From CBDCEG01 sp965215775 (GTDB taxonomy: Bacteria; Pseudomonadota; Gammaproteobacteria; Cardiobacteriales; Ostreibacteriaceae), in the NCBI GenBank assembly GCA_965215775.1, contig CBDCEG010000008.1, positions 1 through 34,605 of the forward strand: 34,605 nucleotides of DNA, written 5' to 3'. Shown here piece by piece: positions 1-7,744 of the stretch; within the stretch, counting starts at the first letter, position 1, and every line of letters begins with the position of its first letter. The notes below the pieces were generated by a model. That model was not told the origin of the DNA. It made no database searches and worked only from the letters and a program-made list of their open reading frames with translations. The position numbers and the translations under genes are program-made.

Positions 1-69
1 TCCTGCTCCAAATTCAGGAACTGTTTTATTCATTTGTGCTTTTTCAATTGCTTGAATTAAATTACTCAT
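1..69 (-). CDS. rplS: 50S ribosomal protein L19, N-terminal fragment (cut by window edge)
   Basis: Only the first 23 codons are in the window. They begin MSNLIQAIEKAQ and reach TVPEFGAG, which matches the start of L19 (a basic or helical N-terminus followed by a PEF-x-PGD segment). A GGAG ribosome-binding site lies at 77-80, a good distance before the ATG at 69. L19 sits at the interface of the two ribosomal subunits. Its position 60 nt downstream of trmD completes the conserved order rpsP-rimM-trmD-rplS, which is the strongest support for the call. The rest of the gene lies outside the window. Confidence 0.85.
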   Translation of the reverse strand, partial: MSNLIQAIEKAQMNKTVPEFGAG

Positions 70-129
70 CTTATAACTCCAAAATTATTAAATTATTATT
101 TTCTTGTATTTTCAACTTTAGTAAGTTGA

Positions 130-873
130 TTATACTTTATCTTTGTATTCTATCAAAAATTCTTCTAAAAAAGCTAGCTCCTTTTCTGATAAATCTCTTT
201 TTGAGATTAAATCAGGTCTTTTTAGGTAAGTCGCTCCCAAAGATTGCTTTAACCGATAATCATTTATTTTCTTATGATTACCACTTAATAAAACCTCTGG
301 AACACCAACACCATCAAAAACTTCAGGTCTTGTATAATGCGGGTGGTCTAAAAGACCATTTGCAAAAGAATCATACTCTGCTGAATTATCATTCCCCAAA
401 ATCCCAGGAATTAATCTTGTAACGCTGTCAATTATTGCACAAGCAGCAATTTCACCACCACTTAATACAAAATCTCCAATAGAGCATTCCAAATCAATCT
501 CTTTATCTAGTATTCTTTGGTCAACACCTTCGTATCTTCCGCATAATAAAATTAAGTGCTTTTCAGTGCTTAATTTTTTGGCTAGATTGTGGTCTAACTT
601 TTTTCCTTGAGGCGATAAATATATTTTGTATCCATCTCCTCTATTTTTCTTTAAATAGTCAAAAGTTTTAGTTAAGCTTTCACAACCCATAACCATTCCT
701 GGTCCTCCACCATAAGGTCTATCATCTATGCTTTGATGGACATCGTTGGTGAAAATTCGTGGATTTATAGTTTTTAAGTCTATAATGTTATCACGAATTG
801 ACTTGCTTATAATACCTTGTTCAAAAACTGAAGTTATCATTTCTGGAAATAAAGTTATAACATCAATTTTCAT
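130..873 (-). CDS. trmD: tRNA (guanine-N1-)-methyltransferase TrmD
   Basis: TrmD methylates N1 of G37, next to the anticodon, in tRNAs that read CNN codons, using S-adenosylmethionine, and so prevents +1 frameshifting. The 247-residue protein has the usual bacterial length. It starts MKIDVITLFPEM and shows the SPOUT trefoil-knot signatures: DDRPYGGGPGMVM near residue 50, LLCGRYEGVDQR near 110, SIGDFVLSGGE near 130, and LLDHPHYTRP near 175. It lies third in the rpsP-rimM-trmD-rplS operon, 48 nt after rimM and 60 nt before rplS. It is complete, with no odd features. Confidence 0.97.
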   Translation of the reverse strand: MKIDVITLFPEMITSVFEQGIISKSIRDNIIDLKTINPRIFTNDVHQSIDDRPYGGGPGMVMGCESLTKTFDYLKKNRGDGYKIYLSPQGKKLDHNLAKKLSTEKHLILLCGRYEGVDQRILDKEIDLECSIGDFVLSGGEIAACAIIDSVTRLIPGILGNDNSAEYDSFANGLLDHPHYTRPEVFDGVGVPEVLLSGNHKKINDYRLKQSLGATYLKRPDLISKRDLSEKELAFLEEFLIEYKDKV

Positions 874-921
874 ATATTATTTACATTAACTATCTTACTT
901 CTTTTTACTATTTGTTATGAA

Positions 922-1425
922 TTACCAATCATTCCAATTAACTATTAGTATCTTACTTTCTAAGTCAACTGAATTAATATACTTATCCATAATAAAAGGA
1001 ATTAGAGTTTCCTCTTCTTCATTTTTTATAATTAGAACATCATTAACACCCGTTTCAACCAAAGAATTAACTATTCCTAGTTCGTTCTTATTTTGGTCAA
1101 AAACACTAAGACCTATTAAGTCTCGCCAATAATATTCATTTTCAAGCTTTGGCAATTCATCAGGCTTTATATATAGTTTTCCGCCAATATATTGTTGTGC
1201 GTCTTCGCGTGAATTCACATTTTCAATATTTGAAACTATATTTTTACCTGATTTCTTTATTCCAGTAAGCTTTATTTGCTGAACTTTTCCATTCTTATCA
1301 CACAAAAAATTAGTATAACTTTTTATATTATCTCTTGGTCTTGTTAGCGAAAATATTTTAACACCACCTTTAACACCAAAAAATCCAGTTATACTGCCAA
1401 CTTCTATGCAATTAAGAATATCCAC
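922..1425 (-). CDS. rimM: 16S rRNA processing / 30S maturation factor RimM
   Basis: RimM assists late maturation of the 30S head and binds ribosomal protein S19. The 167-residue protein shows the two-domain layout of the family. The N-terminal RimM barrel has VGSITGFFGVKGGVKI near residues 9-24. The C-terminal PRC-like barrel has YYWRDLIGLSVFD near residue 98 and ETLIPFIMDKYI near residue 140. Length is typical. It sits 28 nt after rpsP and 48 nt before trmD, so cotranscription is likely. The sequence is divergent but intact. Confidence 0.95.
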   Translation of the reverse strand: MDILNCIEVGSITGFFGVKGGVKIFSLTRPRDNIKSYTNFLCDKNGKVQQIKLTGIKKSGKNIVSNIENVNSREDAQQYIGGKLYIKPDELPKLENEYYWRDLIGLSVFDQNKNELGIVNSLVETGVNDVLIIKNEEEETLIPFIMDKYINSVDLESKILIVNWNDW

Positions 1426-1453
1426 AACAGCTTTTAAAAATCAAAGAGTAAAA

Positions 1454-1705
1454 TTATTTTTCAGTTTTTGATTTTTCTTTTATTAAAGATGCAACTCTAT
1501 CACTAGGTTGAGCACCAGTTCCTATCCAGTATTCAATGCGTTCCATATTTAATCTTAGTTTTTCTTCCTGACCTTTAGCCATAGGGTTAAAAAAACCAAC
1601 ATTTTCTATAAATTTTCCATCTCTAGCTCTACGGCTATCCGCTACAACCATTTGATAAAAAGGTTTTTTCTTAGCGCCACCACGAGATAATCTAATTGTT
1701 ACCAT
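1454..1705 (-). CDS. rpsP: 30S ribosomal protein S16
   Basis: S16 is a primary or secondary binding protein of the 30S body. The protein begins MVTIRLSRGGAKKKPFYQ and contains VADSRRARDGKFIENVGFFNP, both diagnostic. The MVTIRL opening is the beta/gammaproteobacterial form; alphaproteobacterial S16 usually begins MSLKIRL or similar. An in-frame ATG lies six bases upstream at 1711, but it abuts the AGAGGA ribosome-binding site. The ATG at 1705 has the proper spacing and the family's usual N-terminus, so I use 1705 (83 codons). It is the first gene of the rpsP-rimM-trmD-rplS operon. Confidence 0.96.
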   Translation of the reverse strand: MVTIRLSRGGAKKKPFYQMVVADSRRARDGKFIENVGFFNPMAKGQEEKLRLNMERIEYWIGTGAQPSDRVASLIKEKSKTEK

Positions 1706-1723
1706 AAACATTCCTCTAATATT

Positions 1724-1756
1724 AAAAAAATACGGTGTTTAAATTAGTTCACCGTA
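1724..1756 (-). terminator. hairpin plus T-run between the dciA-like gene and rpsP (terminator or leader attenuator)
   Basis: The 7-bp arms TACGGTG (1731-1737) and CACCGTA (1750-1756) are perfectly complementary around a 12-nt loop. On the minus strand the stem is followed at once by seven T residues (1730-1724), the layout of an intrinsic terminator. The rpsP ribosome-binding site begins only a few bases later. Either the hairpin ends the upstream transcript, or it lies in the rpsP leader and controls read-through into the operon. Confidence 0.55.
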
Positions 1757-1777
1757 AATAAAACTTTAAGAGCGAGA

Positions 1778-1805
1778 ATTCTACACGCTTTTCAAAAAAA
1801 AACAA
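1778..1805 (-). promoter_or_regulatory. rpsP: candidate promoter for the rpsP operon
   Basis: On the minus strand a TAGAAT (-10-like, 1783-1778) is preceded after 16 nt by TTGTTT (1805-1800). The -10 is a five-of-six match; the -35 is weak. Initiation here would place the hairpin at 1731-1756 inside the rpsP leader. Confidence 0.3.
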
Positions 1806-1808
1806 AGT

Positions 1809-2300
1809 TTAATCATCACGATTTACAAATTTACTTATAAATTTATCTGCTTCCTCAGGGGTAGGTATTTTATTTTTAAATTCTTTTTTTTCTAATAATG
1901 AAAAACCTTTACTACCCCACATTGTTGGATGAACTGCAATTTTAATTCTAGGGGCATAACCAATATCTTTGGCAATTGATATCGATATTTCATCAAGTAA
2001 ATAACTAACCCTGTTAGCCACTAGGCTATTTGGGACACAAAACACCCATATACTATCAAAAGATTCCCAACCAAGTCTAACTAAACTTAGATATTTTTTT
2101 GGTAGGTGCTTTCTTAAAACTTTTGTTGATATTTTAAGTTTTGTTATGTTTTTTATAGAGTATATGTATGCATAACTATTCCATAAGTTTGAATTACTTC
2201 CTGTTTTGGGAAGTTCCATTGCTATGTCCCAAACACTATTTAATCTATTAAATCTTTTATACTTATTGGTTCTTGCTTTTTTAAATTCTTTGCTATTCAT
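1809..2300 (-). CDS. DUF721 / DciA-like protein (putative replicative helicase loader)
   Basis: The 163-residue protein has a basic N-terminal part (MNSKEFKKARTNKYKRF) and a central-to-C-terminal part. In that part LVRLGWESFDSIWVFCVPN, then SLVANRVSYLLDEISISIA, then YAPRIKIAVHP resemble the DUF721 fold. In DUF721 proteins an alpha/beta KH-like domain ends in a strand such as I-R-I-x-V. DciA proteins of this family help load DnaB where no DnaC exists. The gene starts 2 nt after recD ends, so translation is probably coupled. I am confident it is real and translated. The DciA function is inferred from a weak pattern match and is not certain. Confidence 0.5.
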   Translation of the reverse strand: MNSKEFKKARTNKYKRFNRLNSVWDIAMELPKTGSNSNLWNSYAYIYSIKNITKLKISTKVLRKHLPKKYLSLVRLGWESFDSIWVFCVPNSLVANRVSYLLDEISISIAKDIGYAPRIKIAVHPTMWGSKGFSLLEKKEFKNKIPTPEEADKFISKFVNRDD

Positions 2301-2302
2301 TA

Positions 2303-4033
2303 TTATTTACTAAGTTGAATATTATTATGTTTTTCATCAATTTTTAAAATGCTGTTAATTAAATTTTGTTTTTCACAATAAATTATTAGTGATTTTTTAG
2401 CTCTTGTTATTGCAGTATAAATAATAGCATTATTTAGGAATTTACTTTCATCAATAATTATTTCAACATTATTATACTCCGAACCTTGTGATTTATGTAT
2501 AGAAATAGCATAAGCTAAGCTATGTTTTTCAGGGATTTTATTTATAGGAATTATTTTATTACCAAAATCTATAACTAATTCTTTATTATTGTTATTTTTC
2601 ACCCAGATACATTTGCCAACATCTCCGTTAAAAAGTTCTAAAGCGTAGTAATTTTTTTCAATTATAATTCGTTTACCAAGATACCACTCTTTGTGTTCAC
2701 CATCTTTTGTAATCACACTTCTTATAGTATTATCAATAGCTTTATTAACTTGTTCACACGAACACCAGCCCTTTTTTTTAGCACATAAAACAATAAAATT
2801 ATCTAAATAATCAAGTAACTTTTCTTTTTCTTTTGGAAGTTTGTTTGTGATTTTTTCCAAACATTCATCAAGGTTATTTATTGCTTTATTTTTTTCTAAT
2901 TCCAAAATTAACTTAGAAAAATTTCTTTTTAAAACTAAGTTAGCAGATTTATAAATAATTGAATTATCATCAAATCTAAAGCTTTTCTTTAATTTAGTAA
3001 GAACTAAGTTATTTTGAGAGTTTGCATTTGAATAATTTACACAATCTAACTCTTTTGCACTTATAAAATTAGTTAGATAATCATTAAAACTCCGATTAAA
3101 ATAATCATTAACACTTGCTATATTATTGAAAAAAGACGGCGTATTAACTGCACCAAGTTGGTTTTCATCGCCCAAAAGCAAAAGCTTTGTAGTTTTGGGA
3201 ATAGCTGAAATTATTTGCGTAAATATATTACTTGCAACCATAGAAGCTTCATCAATTGCAATAAAATCACAGAATAAAGGATTATTTTGATTGTTAAAAG
3301 CTTCACCAGTTGTTTGGCTAATTGCTAAGATTTGATGAATTGTTTTAACTTTTAATGTTTTAAATTTATTTTTAAGCGTTTCATCTTTCATTTCTAAATC
3401 TATATATTTTAAAATAGATTCTTGTAATCTATTTGCGGCTTTCCCTGTTGGAGCTGCAAGAATTATTTTAGGATTTTTATTTTCTAAAAAAATAATTTCT
3501 AATATTTTGCTAAGGACTGTTGTTTTACCAGTTCCAGCACCTCCGCTTATTATTGAAAATTTGTGAGTTGCTGAAGTAATAACTGCTATTTTCTGCCAAA
3601 TATCTAATTTATCTAAGTTTATGTTTGGCAAATTATGTATTTCTTCAAAACCAGTTTGTTGTTTTTTTATATAGCTTTCTATATTTTTATCAGTTTGATA
3701 GGAATTTTTGAAGCTAAGTTTTCCATTTTCATAAATTAAAGGTAAGTTTTTGCCAGAAATATTGGAGTTATTTGTGCTAATTAGATTTGGTAAGTTTGAT
3801 AATAAATTATCTAAATCCTCCAAACTACCCAAATTATTAGTATTATCAATATTTAAACTTTCTTTGATTACGCTAGTTGGTAAACAACTATTTCCTTGAG
3901 ATAAGCTAAAATCAACAAAAGAAATTATATTAAGTAAATCTATGAAATTCTTATGTTTTTTATATCCAGTTATATTTAGAAGTCTTTTTGCTAAAGTTTT
4001 TGAGAAGTCAGAAATCAGTAAGTTTTTAAACAT
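2303..4033 (-). CDS. recD: RecD-like DNA helicase (exodeoxyribonuclease V alpha-type)
   Basis: This is a 576-residue superfamily 1 helicase. It has Walker A SGGAGTGKTTVLSK near residue 160, motif Ia AAPTGKAANRLQES near 195, and THQI-like TIHQIL near 232. Walker B FIAIDEASMV lies near 260 and LLLGDENQLGAV near 290. The RecD-typical KKSFRFDDNSII lies near 355, followed by AISIHKSQGSEY and IYTAITRAKK towards the end. Length matches the RecD subunit of RecBCD (5'-3' motor) better than the longer RecD2. It lies 9 nt after plsY and 2 nt before the dciA-like gene. RecB and RecC are not in the window, so complex membership is inferred from the family. Confidence 0.85.
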   Translation of the reverse strand: MFKNLLISDFSKTLAKRLLNITGYKKHKNFIDLLNIISFVDFSLSQGNSCLPTSVIKESLNIDNTNNLGSLEDLDNLLSNLPNLISTNNSNISGKNLPLIYENGKLSFKNSYQTDKNIESYIKKQQTGFEEIHNLPNINLDKLDIWQKIAVITSATHKFSIISGGAGTGKTTVLSKILEIIFLENKNPKIILAAPTGKAANRLQESILKYIDLEMKDETLKNKFKTLKVKTIHQILAISQTTGEAFNNQNNPLFCDFIAIDEASMVASNIFTQIISAIPKTTKLLLLGDENQLGAVNTPSFFNNIASVNDYFNRSFNDYLTNFISAKELDCVNYSNANSQNNLVLTKLKKSFRFDDNSIIYKSANLVLKRNFSKLILELEKNKAINNLDECLEKITNKLPKEKEKLLDYLDNFIVLCAKKKGWCSCEQVNKAIDNTIRSVITKDGEHKEWYLGKRIIIEKNYYALELFNGDVGKCIWVKNNNNKELVIDFGNKIIPINKIPEKHSLAYAISIHKSQGSEYNNVEIIIDESKFLNNAIIYTAITRAKKSLIIYCEKQNLINSILKIDEKHNNIQLSK

Positions 4034-4042
4034 AAATATCGC

Positions 4043-4657
4043 TTAAGACTTTTTGTTTTTTCCAATTTTTGGCTCAGTTCCATTTAAAACTCTAACTATA
4101 TTATCTTTATGTCTATAAGCAACCAAAACCGCTAATATAACAAAAGCTACAATAAATATATTTGATAAATGATAAAAATAAGCAGAAACTGCAGCAACAA
4201 AAGGTGCGATAATTGAAGCCAAAGAAACATATTTAGTTGATGATAAAACAACCAGCCAAATAATTCCAAAAGTTAGAAAAACCAACCAATGAATTCCTAA
4301 TAAAACACCAACCAAAGTTGCAACGCCTTTTCCACCTTTAAAGCCAAAAAACAAAGGATATAAATGTCCCAAAAAAGCACCAATCCCAACGCCAGCAATC
4401 GCAAAATGATTGTCGCCAAAGAAATATTTAACAGTTAATATTGGTATAAGGGCTTTTAGAACATCACCCAAAAAAACTAAAGCACCAGCTTTTTTACCAC
4501 CAACTCTAACAACATTAGTTGCTCCTGGGTTTTTAGAACCATGCTCACGCGGATCTGGTAATTTCAAAAGCTTGCAGACAATAACAGCACTAGAAAGTGA
4601 GCCTGATAAATATCCAATAATACTAACAATAGTTGCGATAAGAAAAGTAGATAACAT
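4043..4657 (-). CDS. plsY: acyl-phosphate:glycerol-3-phosphate acyltransferase PlsY
   Basis: PlsY transfers the acyl group from acyl-phosphate to glycerol-3-phosphate, the first step of membrane phospholipid synthesis, at the inner membrane. The 204-residue protein has about five hydrophobic segments. It also has the three signature loops: SGSLSSAVIVCKL near residue 18, the GSKNPGATNVVRVGGKKAG stretch near 41-59, and GHLYPLFFGFKGGKGVATLVG near 98-118. No clear ribosome-binding site precedes the ATG at 4657. It appears to be first in a plsY-recD-dciA-like cluster. Confidence 0.95.
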   Translation of the reverse strand: MLSTFLIATIVSIIGYLSGSLSSAVIVCKLLKLPDPREHGSKNPGATNVVRVGGKKAGALVFLGDVLKALIPILTVKYFFGDNHFAIAGVGIGAFLGHLYPLFFGFKGGKGVATLVGVLLGIHWLVFLTFGIIWLVVLSSTKYVSLASIIAPFVAAVSAYFYHLSNIFIVAFVILAVLVAYRHKDNIVRVLNGTEPKIGKNKKS

Positions 4658-4775
4658 AAAATTTGCTTAGTTAATTTGTAAGTTTGTAGTTTACAGCTTT
4701 TGGGCTTAATTATAAAGCGCCATAAATAAAAACTTAGATTGTGTAACTAAAAAATCATTGAAAACAAAAAGTTAA

Positions 4776-4907
4776 GCTTGTTTTTTGGATGCCAAATTAA
4801 TGGAGGTTGATTTGACTGATGTTCTTGGGCTAACTAAAGAGTAGTTGAATCTTACTACAATGCATGAGGAATTAATACTACCCTCACATTTCACAGAAAA
4901 TAAATAA
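4776..4907 (+). pseudogene. possible short coding relic with an in-frame TAG
   Basis: In one frame the intergenic DNA reads as a protein-like stretch: ACFLDAKLMEVDLTDVLGL, then TKE, a TAG stop at 4842-4844, then LNLTTMHEELILPSHFTENK and a TAA at 4905-4907. The ATG is at 4800. The composition is unlike the surrounding A/T-rich spacer and a single GAG-to-TAG change would explain the stop. I do not recognise the parent family. It could be chance or the end of a lost gene. Confidence 0.22.
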
Positions 4908-4963
4908 TTTTATTTAAGGTGGATTTGTAAAGACTTAGTTATTAAATATTTTATTGAGCAAGG

Positions 4964-5003
4964 AAAAAACTAAAGCGTCAGACAAAGCACGCTTTAGTTT
5001 TTT
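4964..5003. terminator. bidirectional intrinsic terminator downstream of metK
   Basis: A perfect 14-bp inverted repeat: AAAAAACTAAAGCG (4964-4977) and CGCTTTAGTTTTTT (4990-5003), with a 12-nt loop. Read on the minus strand it gives a stem followed by six T residues 12 nt past the metK stop, so it should end metK transcripts. It is also terminator-shaped on the plus strand. Confidence 0.85.
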
Positions 5004-5015
5004 AATTGATTTAGA

Positions 5016-6161
5016 TTAAAGCCTTAATAAATCTGCTTTATCAGTTTTTTCCCAAGTGAATTCAGGTAGTTCGCGTCCGAAATGTCCAAAGCTTGCTGTT
5101 TTTTCATAAATTGGTCTAACCAAATCTAACATTTTTATTATTCCATAAGGGCGTAAATCAAAGTGTTTGTAAACAAGTTTAGAAATTTCCTCATCAGCGA
5201 TTTTTCCAGTTCCAAAAGTATTTATACTTATTGAAGTTGGCTCAGCAACCCCAATTGCATAAGAAATTTGGATTTCACATCTATCCGCCAAACCTGCTGC
5301 AACAATATTTTTGGCAACATATCTTCCAGCATAAGCTGCACTTCTATCAACTTTTGAAGGGTCTTTGCCAGAAAATGCTCCACCACCGTGATGAGCAGCT
5401 CCACCATAAGTATCAACTATTATTTTTCGCCCAGTTAAACCACAATCACCAACAGGACCACCGATTATAAATTTACCAGTTGGATTTATATGAAACTGAG
5501 TATCTTTATCTATCCATTTTTCAGGTAAAACTGGTTTTATAATATGCTCCATAACAGCTTCCTGCAAAGTATTTAGCTCTATATCTGGATCATGTTGCGT
5601 TGATAAAACAACCGCTGAAATGCCTACGATTTTGTTATCATTATATTTAAATGTAACTTGGCTTTTTGCATCAGGTCGTAACCAAGATAAAATCCCAGCA
5701 CGCCTAATGTGTGATTGTCTTTCAACTAATCTGTGTGCGTAAGTTATTGGTGCTGGCATTAAAACTTCGGTTTCATTACAAGCGTATCCAAACATTAAAC
5801 CTTGGTCGCCTGCTCCTTGCTCTTCTGGTGATGCTCTATCAACGCCTTGGGCAATTTCAGATGATTGCTTTCCAATTGCATTTAGAACCGCACAAGTATC
5901 GCCATCAAATCCAACTTCTGAGCTGGTATAACCAATTTCTTTTATTTTTTTACGCACAATATCTTCTAAATCAACCCAAGTATTAGTTGAGATTTCACCT
6001 GCAATCATAACCATACCTGTTTTAACTAAGGTTTCACAAGCAACGCGTGCGTTTTTGTCTTTTGCAATAATTGCATCTAAAACTGCATCAGAAATTTGAT
6101 CTGCGATTTTATCTGGGTGTCCTTCAGAAACAGATTCTGAGGTAAATAAATAATTACTCAT
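5016..6161 (-). CDS. metK: S-adenosylmethionine synthetase MetK
   Basis: MetK makes S-adenosylmethionine from methionine and ATP, supplying the many methyltransferases in this window. The 381-residue protein has the family's usual length. It has FTSESVSEGHPDKIADQISD at the start, GAGDQGLMFGYA near residue 117, and GGAAHHGGGAFSGKDPSKVD near 254-273. An AGGAG ribosome-binding site lies 9 nt before the ATG. It is followed by a strong terminator (4964-5003) and preceded by fbp on the same strand with a 147-nt gap. I looked for a SAM riboswitch in that gap and saw no convincing structure. Confidence 0.98.
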   Translation of the reverse strand: MSNYLFTSESVSEGHPDKIADQISDAVLDAIIAKDKNARVACETLVKTGMVMIAGEISTNTWVDLEDIVRKKIKEIGYTSSEVGFDGDTCAVLNAIGKQSSEIAQGVDRASPEEQGAGDQGLMFGYACNETEVLMPAPITYAHRLVERQSHIRRAGILSWLRPDAKSQVTFKYNDNKIVGISAVVLSTQHDPDIELNTLQEAVMEHIIKPVLPEKWIDKDTQFHINPTGKFIIGGPVGDCGLTGRKIIVDTYGGAAHHGGGAFSGKDPSKVDRSAAYAGRYVAKNIVAAGLADRCEIQISYAIGVAEPTSISINTFGTGKIADEEISKLVYKHFDLRPYGIIKMLDLVRPIYEKTASFGHFGRELPEFTWEKTDKADLLRL

Positions 6162-6308
6162 CTATGCTTTCTCCTATGTTTTTTATATATTTATAAAACT
6201 ATTATTAACTCTTATCAAGTTATTACCAAATCATTAGTAAATAATTATTAAGAATTTATTGGGTTGTTATTTTAGCGTTTAAAATTAATCTATAAAGCAA
6301 AATCAGTA

Positions 6309-7313
6309 TTATTTTTTCATAAATTCATGAGCTTTTTTCATCATATTTTTAGAGCCACAGAAAAAAGGAACTCGTTGATGAAGCTCGGTTGGTTCTATTT
6401 CCATAATTCTAGCAAATCCATCAGTTGCAATTCCATCAGCTTGTTCTGCCAAAAATGCCATAGGGTTGCACTCATACAAAAGCCTAAGTTTACCATTTGG
6501 TGTTTTACTACTTGTTGGATAAATATAAATCCCGCCTTTTATCATATTTCTATGAAAATCAGAAACTAAACTACCAATATATCGTGAAGTATAAGGTCTA
6601 TCTCCTTCTTCTTGCTGGCAGTATTTTATGTATTGTTTAACTCCTTGAGGAAAGTGAATATAATTTCCTTCATTTATTGAGTAAATATTTCCATCAGCTG
6701 GGAATTTGATATTTGGGTGCGATAAGGAAAAAGTTCCAATAGTTGGATCTAGCGTAAATCCATTCACACCATTGCCAGTTGTATAAACTAACATAGTTGA
6801 TGAGCCATAAATAATATAACCTGCTGCAACTTGATTAACTCCTTTTTGTAAGAAATCTTTTAACTCAACTTTACTACCATCTGGTGTAACTCGTTTATAA
6901 ATAGAGAAAATAGTTCCAACAGAAACATTTACATCAATATTTGAAGAGCCATCAAGTGGATCAATCAAAACAACATATTTACTCAAATGTGAGTTTTCAG
7001 AAGGTTTAATTGTTATAAAGTCCTCCTCCTCTTCTGAAGCAATTCCACAAACAACCTCACGGCTAGTCAAAGCTTCAACAAAAGCATCATGAGCAAAAAT
7101 ATCTAGCTTTTGCTGCTCTTCTCCTTGAATATTATTACTATTTGTTGAGCCTAAAACATTAGAAATCCCAGCTTTACCAATCTTTAGATTAACAGCTTTG
7201 GTTGCAAGCTTTATTGAGCTAATTATTCGTGAGAATTGCCCTGTTGAATATTTAAAATCCGCTTGGTTGTCTATTATAAACTCTCCTAAAGTCTTGTTTT
7301 TATTGTCAAACAT
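6309..7313 (-). CDS. fbp: fructose-1,6-bisphosphatase, class 1
   Basis: This enzyme hydrolyses fructose 1,6-bisphosphate to fructose 6-phosphate, the committed step of gluconeogenesis. The 334-residue protein carries the metal-binding and catalytic motif VVLIDPLDGSSNIDVNVSVG near residues 111-130. It also has ASEEEED near 93, the sugar-phosphate region GSLVSDFHRNMIKGGIYIYP near 245, and KLRLLYECNPMAFLAEQADG near 274. Length is typical of class 1 enzymes. An AGGAG ribosome-binding site lies 5 nt before the ATG. Gluconeogenesis fits the aspartate/fumarate genes elsewhere in the window, where carbon would enter as C4 acids. Confidence 0.97.
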   Translation of the reverse strand: MFDNKNKTLGEFIIDNQADFKYSTGQFSRIISSIKLATKAVNLKIGKAGISNVLGSTNSNNIQGEEQQKLDIFAHDAFVEALTSREVVCGIASEEEEDFITIKPSENSHLSKYVVLIDPLDGSSNIDVNVSVGTIFSIYKRVTPDGSKVELKDFLQKGVNQVAAGYIIYGSSTMLVYTTGNGVNGFTLDPTIGTFSLSHPNIKFPADGNIYSINEGNYIHFPQGVKQYIKYCQQEEGDRPYTSRYIGSLVSDFHRNMIKGGIYIYPTSSKTPNGKLRLLYECNPMAFLAEQADGIATDGFARIMEIEPTELHQRVPFFCGSKNMMKKAHEFMKK

Positions 7314-7744
7314 ATGCTCTCCTTGTTTTAAGTTACTTTGTTATCCCACTTATAAATACTATTACAAAATTAAACTATGTAATTTATAAAGCTTTGTTTT
7401 CTACTTATTTATGAGATATTCACCAAACTATGATTAAATACTTACTCTAAGTACAGAGTATCACAGATAAATTACCACCTCAAATCCTTTAATAAATGTA
7501 ATTGTTTACTTGTATCTCTTTGTATTCTATTAAAGATATATATCTTTGTTTTAATTATTATTTAAAGCCATTTTATTTTTAAATTAAATATAACCTATAA
7601 AAATGCAAATCTATAAAAAACAGCTAAGGTTTAAAATACAATTTTAGAAATATTACTTAAAAAGTGTTCCATAAAATTAGACCATTACAAAGGGAGCAAA
7701 TAAATAATAAATCATAATAAGTAAAGAAAGTGTAAGATATAAGA
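7314..7744. other. 431-bp divergent intergenic region between fbp and prmC
   Basis: No convincing gene is present. The region is very A/T-rich and must hold the promoters of fbp (minus) and prmC (plus). Two symmetrical elements stand out. TACTCT and AGAGTA (7443-7448 and 7455-7460) flank a 6-nt spacer. AAAGATATATATCTTT (7532-7547) is a perfect 16-bp palindrome. Either could be an operator or simple A/T-rich symmetry; I cannot assign a regulator. Confidence 0.4.

Noticed and set aside
36..422. Plus-strand ORF opposite rplS/trmD
   Set aside because: It is a shadow of the real minus-strand genes: low-complexity, hydrophobic, no family signature and no ribosome-binding site.
5228..5986. Several ORFs of 60-90 codons on both strands inside metK
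   Set aside because: They lie wholly within metK, have the Leu/Gln/His-rich composition of frame shadows, and lack starts with ribosome-binding sites.
6162..6308. SAM riboswitch upstream of metK
   Set aside because: The 147-nt spacer is A/T-rich and I could not fold any SAM-type core or pseudoknot from it.
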